From Lateolabrax maculatus (Eukaryota; Chordata; Actinopteri; Acropomatiformes; Lateolabracidae): a stretch of DNA of 64,000 nt. Shown here piece by piece: positions 34,774 to 45,400 of this stretch. The stretch lies in the NCBI GenBank assembly GCA_031216445.1, contig CM062210.1, forward strand, positions 5,390,501 to 5,454,500, written 5' to 3'. Made by a program: the position numbers and the translations under genes. The notes below the pieces were generated by a model. It did no database searches, was not told the origin of the DNA, and worked only from the letters and a program-made list of their open reading frames with translations. Position 1 is the stretch's first letter, and each line of letters starts with the position of its first letter.

Positions 34774-36060
34774 CCCTATATCCTAACGAGCATCATTCTT
34801 TTTTAATACAAAAAAATCTGGTTCTCACAAGTCTCACAACTTTAAGGAAGTGCAATACTAAGTTGCTATAGAATATCCCTTTAACTTTTAAGTGAGTAAA
34901 AGTGCATAACGGCCAAAGAAAATACATGTATATTTTTAGGTATGATCCTTGTATTGCATTAAGGCAGTTTTGAATTGTGTCTAGCTATCAATTATGAGAC
35001 AGACAATAATGCAATTAAAATTTAGTGCTTAAGAAAATCAGAATTACCTCCTGCCTAAAATCACTTTGGTGGAATTAATTTACGAGTGGACCGACAAAAT
35101 ATTTACACACATACATCTGATGATTTTATCATCATTCACTTCTTCTAACATGACCCCACAACACCAAGTTCAGGACTTTTTTGAGACTAGATGTGCGACC
35201 TACATGACAAGTGAAGTCAAAATAATTGCTGTATTTCCTTGTGACTGTTCAAGTTTGTTTGAGTCAAAGGGCTTTATAGTATCATGGTATAGAAATCATC
35301 GAGGGAAAAACATCCAGGAAACATGATAAAAAAGAGCAGGCTGGTGAGGGGATGCATTCCCAATGAAGCTGTACAAAGTGTGCTTTTTATGACAATCAGT
35401 ATTCATGGATGTTCACTATATAGATGTATGGATTATTAATAATATGCTCTTTCATTGCATATTTAATAATCTGTCATCACAACAGTTGACCTTTCTCAAC
35501 ATAATTGAAACAGATTTCCTTCAACCTCTTTCTTTACAGTCCTTGCACTCATCCTAGTTTGTATTCCTCACTGCACTTCCTCCTGACATGCACATTACTA
35601 TTTGCTCTACCCCCTGCTGTTCCTTAGTTGTTTGCCATGCATTGATGAAAGGCACATGCTGAACTGAACATGTCATATTTTTTTGGGGGGGACCTTCTAG
35701 GAAACCTCAACTGCTCATTAGTGGGTTTCTGCTAGGACATTTCAATTCTGAAATGTATGCATGCTTTGTTATGCTCCTCCACTTCACAACCAGTTATTTT
35801 AAGCACTAGCAGTCGTTTTTTCACATAGAGAATGATGAGAAGATGAACTGTGATGAAAATTAAAATGCATCCTCAAATATCCAACATTGACAGACTGACA
35901 GCATCCAGTACTATTTACTGTTTACCTAAGGAAAGAGCAAATACAGCAGTACTTTTGAGATAAAAATGGTTTAAAGTTTTCAGCTTGACCAACAAACTGT
36001 GCTTCTTTGATACCTTTTTATATTAGATACAATCCAAGTCAAGAGATTTTTTTTTGAGTT
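34774..36060. other. AT-rich sequence, no gene seen
   Basis: The frame at 35066-35326 has no motif. A G run lies near 35685. Confidence 0.5.
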
Positions 36061-36310
36061 AAATCGCAAATCACAAATTGGCCTCAGGGGGCTTTGAAAA
36101 CTTACATTATCTATTCTTAAACCCTAGGTTTAGATAAATAAATAAAAAAAACTGAACTAAAACAAAAGAAACAAACAATCAAACTAAATTAAAAAAAACC
36201 CATCGACAGGAAATAAATGGAGAAACCCCACGGAGAACAACAGAGGAAGGATCCATTTTGCAGGATGGACAGAAAGTTGCTTTTCTGTACAGAGTAGACA
36301 GAACAAGCTA
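36061..36310 (+). repeat. Dispersed teleost repeat
   Basis: 'atcgcaaatcacaaattgg' with 'cctcagggggctttgaaaa', then an A-rich middle, 'ggagaacaacagagga', 'ggatccattttgcagg' and 'atggacagaaagttg', match in order a common fish interspersed repeat. The frame at 36189-36470 (minus) overlaps it and is not a gene. Confidence 0.65.
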
Positions 36311-37254
36311 TTTTAGATATTTTTGAGCAACAAAATGACCATGACAGGTGAATAAAGTACAAACATGTATCATCAAGTAAAGAAAGAATTTCTTGCCCAG
36401 CATTTTGAGGTATTGTAGGATTCGATTTTGGCAAAACCCACAGACTGACTATCCATGTTTTGGCATTCATGCATTGCAGCCCTCCAGGGGACCAGTTTGG
36501 TGCTCAGTGATTGTCTATCTGAAGAACATAAGGTGATATGTCTTTTATGTTTCAGTGTGCGCTCAGGTTTTAATGAACTGTTTCCTCTAACACCTCCTCC
36601 TGAGAAAATCACTTGACAGTTGGTGCAGCATGGCGCAGAAATCTCTACGTGTTTGTTTGTTGATGTCGTTTTTTCCCTCAAAAAAAAAACACTTTTGACG
36701 AGTGATTATGAGAAATTAAAGAAGTCATTTTTTTGTTGCTTTTTTGAGGCAGCAATCCTCACAGAGTTATGTGTGGCAGTTGAAGAGAAATCCCATCACA
36801 TTTTTTCTCCAATTCCTTTCATTCATTGTCATTTTGAAAGAAAAACTAAGCAGTGTGTGTTCAGAGAGTTTGAAGATCATACATTTTATTACGATATAGA
36901 GGAGGGGTGTTTGCCCTGGTATGCCAGATACCATTTTTTGTCTTAAGGATAAATACGTAGCTTATAATGATTAAACTTAAACATATGAATTAAACTTTCA
37001 AGTCAGTTGGGCAAATTTCTTTTCATTTCAATTTCAAAACCTCTCATATATTCTGCATTTCCCTTGATTTTGTCTTTGCTCTCATGCTTACAGAATCAAT
37101 TTAAGTAGGTTAAAAAGGAACCCGAACACAGTATCTGAATTTGTGTCAAACAATATTTTCTCCGAGGCCTGATTCACCGCCGGCAGTAAAACTTGAAAAG
37201 GAAAACTTTTTCAAGGACAAAAAGGAAACACTTAAAATGAGCAGAGTAGAGGCA
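36311..37254. other. AT-rich sequence, no gene seen
   Basis: Frames at 36373-36681 (minus) and 36620-36946 (plus) lack domains and splice context. Confidence 0.45.
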
Positions 37255-37480
37255 ACGAAGGCCCATACACTGATTCAATGAGAAGATGTGTAATTAATTC
37301 ATCTTTTCTCAATTCCATTGCCTGTCAGGCATGCCTGTGGCACGATGCGCCTTTATTATTTTGCCATTAATGACAACTCGCTATCAATCACAAAGAGTTT
37401 CTTAACTCTGAGCTGCTTGATTATGAACTGCTCATCTTCCTATCCTCAACAATGAGTAATTGCCTTAGATCAGCTCGGGG
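37255..37480. promoter_or_regulatory. Possible conserved noncoding element
   Basis: Repeat-free and rich in developmental-factor-type sites: 'gtgtaattaattcatc', 'attccattgcctgtcagg', 'ttgccattaatgacaac', 'gctatcaatcacaaag' and 'cctcaacaatgagtaattgc'. One of the two or three most enhancer-like textures in the window. No coding frame. Confidence 0.35.
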
Positions 37481-38237
37481 ATTCTATGACAAATGAAGGT
37501 TAACAAATGAGGACTTTGAAGTATCTCGTCTAAAAGCGATTAATAACAACTTGACATCTTGTGTCAGCAAACAGGACAGTGGAAAGATGTTTATGTGGCT
37601 AAAACAGGATGTCCAGGGATTGTGATGGTGCTGGCACATAAGGTTTCAGCGATTATCATCATCAGAGTTGCAGGTTAAAGGAAGACGGAGCGAGTGGAAG
37701 AGGCAAGTGCAGAGAGAGATTTTTTCTACAAAGGCCTAGTAGGGCTGAAAGGAAGCTCTGATAAGGCTTCTGAACGTAAGTCTTTGCCAGGACTTGCACT
37801 GTGAAGAAAATAGAATCATAACAGACAAGAAAAGATAAGCTATGGAAATAATCATGCTTTTATTCTTTCAGCTAAAACATAATAGAAGCATTAATCTCAC
37901 CACTGAAGCAATTAAAACTTAAAACACCACACAAATTTAAGTCCAAACAAGTGTTGAGGACCATTTAGGAAATTTAATTAATGGAATTAAGAGCAACTAG
38001 TGTTTGAGCATTTATGAGATAAACTGTGGTGTTCAAACTGTTGTGTTTATAACTATTGAAGAATATAAATACGTGGGTTGATATTGATGAGTTACAAACA
38101 ATTTTTAAACCTTTCACATATGTGACCACCAGCAGCACCTATTTGAAGGAAAATCATGCTAAATGACAGAAATGTCAGTCAAAGACATTTTGGTGAATAA
38201 TGTTCTTTAAAAAAAGAAGCTCTATTTTGTTTACTTT
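37481..38237. other. Unique sequence, nothing recognised
   Basis: No repeat or gene seen. Confidence 0.5.
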
Positions 38238-38515
38238 GAGGGGATGGTTCGGACTTTTTGAAATGGTTTTGTATGAGGTACTTATCCATAGTCAGTGTAT
38301 TATCTACAGTAGATTTGGAGTTTGAAAAAAAGCAAGCAGCTGTACCGGCATTTTCACTAAGCAATGTACTGCTGTGGACAGGGTCAGCAGCAAAATGTAT
38401 CTTGGCCACCTAAAAAAAATCAATATCAGTTTAAGTAAACGCTATATAAAGAAATTTCTTTCACCGCTTTACCTTGCCGTCAGACAACCTTTTCCAACGG
38501 GTAACTGAAGCCATT
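38238..38515 (+). repeat. Dispersed teleost repeat
   Basis: 'ggatggttcggactttttga', 'tgtatgaggtacttatcc', 'atagtcagtgtattatc', 'caatgtactgctgtggac', 'accgctttaccttgccgtc' and 'gggtaactgaagcc' are consecutive words of a highly repeated fish element that I recognise. The copy is moderately well preserved. The minus-strand frame at 38179-38409 is a by-product. Confidence 0.7.
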
Positions 38516-40329
38516 TTATTCATCTATGTTCTCTTCAGAGCCTCATCTGACAAAAAGAGTAATTTTGCAGAACATGGGAGCTGCTGGTATCTGTTTTCCC
38601 TATAATACCTGCATGGCAACTAAGGCCTGTAAAACATATGTATGGTCATGTTCAGATAACTACATTGTATATGTATTTCTTTATTATTTTCTGATGATAT
38701 TCATTTGTAGACGACAAAGTTACTCTGCAGGGCTTTTTGAACTGACTTTCATCTGGGCTGTCTATGTATTTTCAGTTATATTCCACAGCCATTTGCACAA
38801 TATTTCAGAATAAAGGCTGAATTAATGCTGTGTGTCATCCATTGCTTTATAATAAGAAATTATTACTATTAAAAAAACTGTGGTCCATTAAGAGTATTGA
38901 TGGAAAAAAGAAGCAGTGGATTTATAAGCATAATAATGTCTGAGGTTTATGCATCAACTGCCCAACTCAAGTGTCCGCTGTCAATTGTGGCTTTGCTGGA
39001 TAAATAACTGCCCCCTTTGCTACAGTAGAGGCAAAGGAAAATGTCTGACAGCATGATGATACTAAGTAGAGTGAAAGCAGGGACAGGAACTGTGAAGTAT
39101 CAGTCTGGCTTTCACCACAGAGCTGGTGACTCAGCACAGGCCAGCAGTGGATTTCAATAAATCAAAACGCTAACTGGACTCACGGGGTGGCCATGGCTGA
39201 GTGTTTCTCATTACAGCCGGGTAAGTCAACAAAAAGCTGAGTGACAGTTTGGAGAGGAGCCAGGGAATAATCTAAACACATTTGAGGCTGTAAGCAACTT
39301 TACTGCAGATTCCTTACTTTACCTGTTTTCCCACAATGCATCAACACTCCCCTTTGATTTGCCTCTGCAGGAAGCTGGGTTTGGATTTACTGACCACAAC
39401 AGGTTTGGATTTACTCCTTCATAATTGTAGTGGAAACTGTAAGTCCTTTAGCCAACAGTCCTGTTCTGCACCACCAGTCCAGAAAAAAGCAGTGTAATCG
39501 CAGAAAGTATTTATGCTATTTATTAGATTTACTCAACAATAAAAGCAGAAATGTAAGAATACAAGCCTAACATTAAGGTGACGGCATGATGGATAGAGAA
39601 GCCTTATATAAAATAACTGGTCAATGACTTGCTGGACAAAGGAGATTACTTCAGTTGTCCACTTTAACTGACTTACTTTACTTTAATTTCACATCCTGAG
39701 GACAGGGAAAACATTTTTATATAGACAGAGAAGACATATGGTGGAGGTCTAGGTGGATGGCTGGGCACCGAAAGCACAGGACTTTTGTAGATTGTTTCAA
39801 GACTTGTGAAAAATTGCATACTGCATAGAAAACTGCATACTGCGGCCAAAAATGACGCTATGAGAGCTGTGTAAATCACCCAAAACAGTACTCTGTAAAG
39901 CCAAACAGAGCTGGATTCAGCTGATTATTCTCTGTAGGTTCATCACTACAAACAAAACCTTTCACAGTGTCATTTGATATATTGTTTCTTCTGAAATATA
40001 AACAATTGTAATCATGATTTGGTTTCCAGGAGCAGGGATTGTTGGGAAAACGAATAAAAACTCGTAACTGTGACCATTTTGAAGACAAATTCAATAAATA
40101 CTTCATTCATTCTCATTCTGCTGATAAAAAATAAAATAAAAAATGCAGGCGGCATAACATTCCATGCAAAATGTATTTGCTGGTGCTAATTAGTTATAAA
40201 TTAAAATTTATAAATTAAAAAAAATTGTACGAAAAGGATATGAAAGAATAATAGGGGTGAAATATGAAAATAATATTTATATTCAACACTATATAGTATC
40301 ACTGCCATGTCTTGGACTTTTTTTTGCTC
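38516..40329. other. AT-rich sequence, no gene seen
   Basis: The frame at 38526-38813 (95 codons) is hydrophobic but has no family signature. An AT palindrome lies near 40195-40212. Confidence 0.45.
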
Positions 40330-40500
40330 AGTAGTGGTCATAACTGGGACAGGCTTTCGGTTAAAGGTGGTCTCCAGTTCCCCAGCAAGTGTCAACTTCT
40401 TCAAAATCTCTTTGAGCAAGACACTAAACCCTTAATTGCTCTGAGTGTCTCTGTGCTTCCTAGCCGACCCTCCACACTCCGCTCCCTGGTGACATTCATA
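40330..40500 (+). repeat. SINE-like dispersed repeat fragment
   Basis: 'aactgggacaggctttcgg', 'gagcaagacactaaacc', 'ttaattgctctgagtg' and 'cctccacactccgctccc' resemble the body of a common fish short interspersed repeat. The usual head and tail are not clear. Confidence 0.45.
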
Positions 40501-41189
40501 CATATGCATATGAGCTATTGTATTGTATGTGCTTTAGGGATATATGCAGGACAAATGCTAACTGTTTTTATAGTATGGTAATTGTTATTATAGTGAATTA
40601 AAAAGGATCAAAGTAAGTCAACAAAACCCATTTAAGCAAGCTTTACTGACACTGACCTGCATGACGTAAAGTTACACTGTCTTGCCTTTAGCACTGACAA
40701 AATCTATTTCTGTACATAACTTAAGTGAATGCAAAAGATGCCGTGAATGCCATTGGAGGAAGCAAACAAAATTACAAGCTCTACTTACGCAAGCAAACAT
40801 AATTAACGGGCAGAGAATCTGACAGTGCACCTGTTTTAGTCCTAAAAAGCCATCCTGCCTAAAGGGGTAAATCTGCTGCAGATCTGCTTCCTCTATAATG
40901 ATGCTGCCGCTCTAGAATTGTAAAATTGTCTCAGTGTCTCAGTTTTGTGTAAAATGCGATCAGTTTTCTGTAAATGTGTCCAAACACACCACGGTGACTG
41001 TGTCCAATCTCATGGTTTTACCTTTTATTTTTTTGTGAAGCTCCAGTGAATCCTGCTCTCAGCACTCATGGACCTGCATCCTAAGTGGCCACTGTGTTTG
41101 TGTGCACATGACATACGTGGAGCTGCCTGTGTGTGTGTGTGTTTGTGTTTATGTCTATGTGTCTTTGTGCATGTGCGCTCAACACTTGA
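40501..41189. other. AT-rich sequence with a GT tract
   Basis: A short GT microsatellite lies at 41128-41142. No gene seen. Confidence 0.5.
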
Positions 41190-41600
41190 CTATAATGAGC
41201 TCGTGAAATCTTCCGGACTGCTCTAATAGCTGCATTCTAAGCCATACCCCTGGGCTAAAAGGTTGCGTTGCGTCGGTGGGAGCCGAGGCGAGCACCAGCG
41301 CCTGGCAGCCTGCAGCCAAGCCATCTATCAGCACAGCTTAGGCCATCGCTACTGCTCAGCACCGTGGCAGAGGCGCAGGCTGACACACACTGCCCTGGCT
41401 GGAAATGCAGAGACAAATCGCACTTATACAGTACATGTGGAGTTTCATTATCTAAGAGCGGCATTCAGGGTGCGAGAGAGGAGGCACAGTGGGAACGACG
41501 CATAGACACAGTCGTGTTATATTCTGACATTTCAATATGCCCCAGAAATAGCTGCAATTACTTATCTTCCATTAGGTGAATGGATGCTTTTATTGCTGGT
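41190..41600. promoter_or_regulatory. Possible conserved noncoding element, GC-richer
   Basis: Unique, GC-richer sequence with 'ctctaatagctgcattc', 'gtttcattatctaagagc', 'agctgcaattacttatc' and 'cttccattaggtgaatgg'. Three overlapping frames on both strands (41255-41464, 41263-41505, 41268-41579) stay open through GC content alone. Confidence 0.3.
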
Positions 41601-41743
41601 TACTCAGTCCATTAGCAGTTCCAGAGATGAGGTTTAATTTTAAAGATTCGACTAATTTAAAATAAAAAACAGATATCTGATCTGTCTGTATAAATATATT
41701 AACTCTGTGATACATATTTGGGGAAACAAGTTCCCTCAGTGTT

Positions 41744-42000
41744 ATGTACTACAACCCGTATCAGTATGGTTCTGAAAATGCCAAGCTCATTACCATCAAC
41801 CGGCCCGGCTGGATGAAAACTAAGCCGTGATTTCAGAAGAAGCTGATATGAGAGGGGAGGATTAGCAGCCTGTCAGCATACTGGAGGAGAATTCAGACAG
41901 AGCCCCGCGTAGCTGTCTTTGGCATCAAAGTTCATCTTTATTAAAGAATCTAATGAGGATTTGCAAATACAGCATCAAATAAATCACGCATGATCAATGT
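41744..42000 (+). other. Unique segment with a short codon-like frame, possible CNE
   Basis: A 28-codon frame from ATG at 41744 to TGA at 41828-41830 reads MYYNPYQYG...NRPGWMKTKP, and the frame is open upstream for at least 15 codons. Codon texture is good, but I recognise no protein and see no strong acceptor ('ttccctcag' at 41731-41739 is the nearest). The DNA after it ('tctaatgaggatttgcaaat', 'caaataaatcacgcatgatc') looks like noncoding regulatory sequence. Confidence 0.2.
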
Positions 42001-42018
42001 AGCAGATACAAAGCAGTT

Positions 42019-42039
42019 TTTGTGTGTGTGTGTGTGTGT
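42019..42039. repeat. TG microsatellite
   Basis: Uninterrupted (TG)n of about 10 units. Confidence 0.95.
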
Positions 42040-42359
42040 CTCACAAAGAAATATGTAACTCTGAGTCATGGCCTCAAATTAGAAATATTTGGCTCGATTG
42101 CCACTTTCGAAAATCTATTTTCATAATTTCAGACAAGTTCACAGTTTCATTGATCATAATCGCTGGCCCATAAATAGCACAACCACTGGTGATTAATTTC
42201 CCTGATACAAAGCTCATCATGAAAAAGCTTCACGTATTTCACAAGATTTAAATGTAATGCTGAGCAGTCAAATCCTTTGTTACTGAACTCTAAAAGCTTA
42301 TGCCACCTAATGTAAAATACTTGATGTGGAGAATCATTAAAAAGCAGCAAAACCACAGA

Positions 42360-43110
42360 GATAAATGTAGTATTTATTACAAATTTCCCACAAGACAAAG
42401 ACTTCATTCTCTTTATTGAATACATATTGAATGTTAAAAGACAGCAGAGGCAATTAAAGAAGAAGAGGTTTTGATTTCCAATATTAATCAGCATTTTTAT
42501 GCGCGGCTTGTTAAATTATGTGGTGAATTCATAAGGCATAACATAAGAGGTAACAAAGGCACTGTACCACAGGTACAAGAATGCTTAATCCTCCAGAAAT
42601 AATCAGATAAATCGTCACATACAGTAAAATAATTTCTCTTCTTGTGGCGTGCCTGAAAAATCCTTAAGTGTGACAGCAGGAGGATGGAAGCAATGGCCAT
42701 TGATCGGAGCGGTGATTGTAAGGAGGCACTAGATTGAGTCAAACAATCACCCGCAATTACATTGATTGGATGAATCTCCAATAGGGCACCACGGCTAAAC
42801 AAAGAGGAAGCAGTTGGAGACCAGGGAGGACAGTGTGAGGCGATGAATGATTCACCATGTATTCTGCACCTGTAATTTTGTTTGACAAGCTGATGAGACC
42901 GCACCGAGTGCCACACTGCATGCTAATATGCTTCATGGACTCTGCAGTCCTGTCCGCTTATTAGAAGCAGTCGCCACATAATGCGCCGAAAGTTGGAAAG
43001 AACATTGCGTGAGAAACAAAGAGTCTTTGATGAAGACAGGAACTGGCCTCACCCTGTTAGGGTTTAATTAGACATCAAGAAGTATGAGCAACCCCACATT
43101 ATCAGTCTCC
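42360..43110. promoter_or_regulatory. Possible conserved noncoding element block
   Basis: About 700 bp free of repeats with 'ctgttaaattatgtgg'-type AT cores, 'cgcaattacattgattgg', 'catgctaatatgcttcatgg' (octamer-like), 'ccgcttattagaagc' and 'gggtttaattagacatc'. The 139-codon minus frame at 42497-42916 is the longest non-LINE frame in the window but has no domain, and its stretch coincides with the regulatory-looking DNA. Confidence 0.35.
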
Positions 43111-45184
43111 CCATGTGCGAAAAGAAAAACCCTCTGACAGCTTGCATTTGGATGAAAATGACCTATTCCTATTCATCAGCAAAATAATTCCATTGGCGTC
43201 CTATCTTCCCTACACCTGTTCATCACTCACATCTGTGCTTGTGCGCTTTCTGTCCAGAAATCACATCCTACCACCCTCCTCCAAGACTGACAAGACTGCC
43301 TTCCCCTTATTTTGTTTCATTTCTTTCCCATACATCTAAATCCTTCCATCTGGACGAGAGATGTGCATGATGATTTATGCCAGTTGCGAGGACAGGCAAT
43401 CAGCATCTTTACACTCTGCAAGCTGGTTTGTGTTCAAAAGTGGACTGCTGCACCATTTTACTAAGCTTTAACATCTTGCAAGCCCTTTATGAGTTGTCAT
43501 GTGTATAATGTGATTTAAAAAATGGCAAAAATAGTGATATTGTTTTTCTGTCTTGTTTGTTTTGGGGGTTCTATGCCAAATGCATGAACATGTAAAGGTG
43601 TCATGACAGCAAGACAACAGGGCATTTGTCTCTTCTACAAATGAAATTTGTTAATACTTTCTATGTGTTATAATATGGTACAGAAGAGTTAAGTCTAAGG
43701 TTGGTTTCTGATTGCTGATTTCTTTCAATTCCCATGTTAATAAATGTTTTCTCAAACTATTTCAGCTTGCTACATTTTATTAACAAAGAGCAACGTGCAG
43801 TAGAAAACATTTACTGTGGGTAACGTTACCATTCATGTCACTGTTACCACATGCTGAGCGCCCTTTTTCGCCGGCTGAAAGGACCAACAGCAGTCAGCAG
43901 GTAAAGCTACTCAACGCTCATTTAGTAAGTAACTTGGAGGAAAGTGGAGGAAATAGCCCTACAGTGCCCTATAGTTCACCCTTCCAGGTGGAGAAAAACA
44001 TGATGCACCATATAGCCTGCCCTACATGCTAGAAAATAAGTTTTAATTATTCGATAAAAATCCCAGAATACAAGAGAATGCCTCGTCCCTTACCAGACTT
44101 CTGTGGCGATTCAACATGCTGAGCCAGAAAATTAGAAGGTCATAGAGATTTTTCTTTCAATATCAATATTTAAGCATGTTGGCATAATAGTTCTGTATCA
44201 GGCCCTCCAGCAAGTTTCTTCAAATATTATGGTGGACAAAGTTAGTAGGCTGCAGCAGTTATTTCAATGTGGGAAGTACATTAAATCAGCATTTCACAGC
44301 ACGTGTTGTTCATCTCAGGTTGTAGCTGCAGGTTTTGAACATTAATATAAGACTGCCACTCAGAACTGTAGAGTTTCTGCTTTTCCCAGGGATTATGGAT
44401 CTCAATTGAATCTTTGAGTTTTAGTTATTTATAACGTTAGCTGAGTACAGTGGAGAATTTGATATTTATTATGCGGATTCAATACTGGATTTGGACTCAA
44501 TGGTGTTATCAGGCCAGAACCCTAGTGGAGGCCAACACTGAATTCAGTGAATTTAAATGATCAAATAAGGTATCATATATCTTCTTGTTTTCTCATTTAT
44601 TTCATGAATATTTGTCCTTGTGCATCTTATTTAATGACCCACTAAGAACTGCTGAGTTCAAAACTTCAGGTCTACTTCTAACTACATTTCATGAGATAGT
44701 TTTTATGCGTTGGGGACATCAACACTTTTATTATGCTGAAAAAATGTTTCAAAAGTCAGCTCAGTTACAGTTGTAATATTGCCAAAACGTATTCCATGAT
44801 TAAAAAGAAGCAAGTTCATGAAGAATATGATAAAAGGATTTGTTCATGGTCCAGGGAGCCAAACATGTTGTCAGAGGTCAGATGATCAGTGGTAAAACTG
44901 TGCCAAGGCCAGAAACAAAACTTTGTGGGCTTATTTCTCACCCAGTTAAAAGCCCATTATCTTTGTGTCTCTGTTCTGCCGTGTGCCCACTCTGCTCTCT
45001 GTTTTGCCTTTTCTGAAGCATCAGATTGGACATCTGAGTTAGCGGGAGAGATGTTTGGAGCATGCATGGTAGCCGATACTTTGAATTACAAAGTGAAACG
45101 CTGTTTTTGTTTGCTGTGGGAGAAACAGTTTCCTTGAAAAAAAAAAAAAAAAGACCCATATTGTAACATTTATACACTTTGCTT
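43111..45184. other. AT-rich sequence, no gene seen
   Basis: Short frames only. An A run lies at about 45138-45153. Confidence 0.45.
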
Positions 45185-45400
45185 TAATTTCCAAGCAAAG
45201 TGGATGGAGCTGGCACATTTGTAAAGTTTCTACAATTACAGCAATCGATGCCCACAACAACTGCTGGCAGCACCAAGTCTGTTTGGCAAAACCAGTAGCT
45301 AACGCCTCATCAGGTCCCATTAATGCACTGGCACGAAGAATGGAGGAAGAGACCGGCCGACCTCATGCATTTACATGGTTTCTTCACAATCCCACTACTT
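45185..45400. promoter_or_regulatory. Possible conserved noncoding element
   Basis: Repeat-free: 'ttccaagcaaagtggatgg', 'acaattacagcaatcgatgc', 'ggtcccattaatgcactgg', 'ctcatgcatttacatgg'. No coding frame of note. Texture-based inference. Confidence 0.28.

Noticed and set aside
36620..36946. 108-codon frame
   Set aside because: No domain. It is rich in Phe/Lys/Cys from AT-rich DNA and overlaps an opposite-strand frame.
42497..42916. 139-codon minus-strand frame as a gene
   Set aside because: No domain, no splice or start context, and the DNA looks like noncoding regulatory sequence. Kept only as a point to test.
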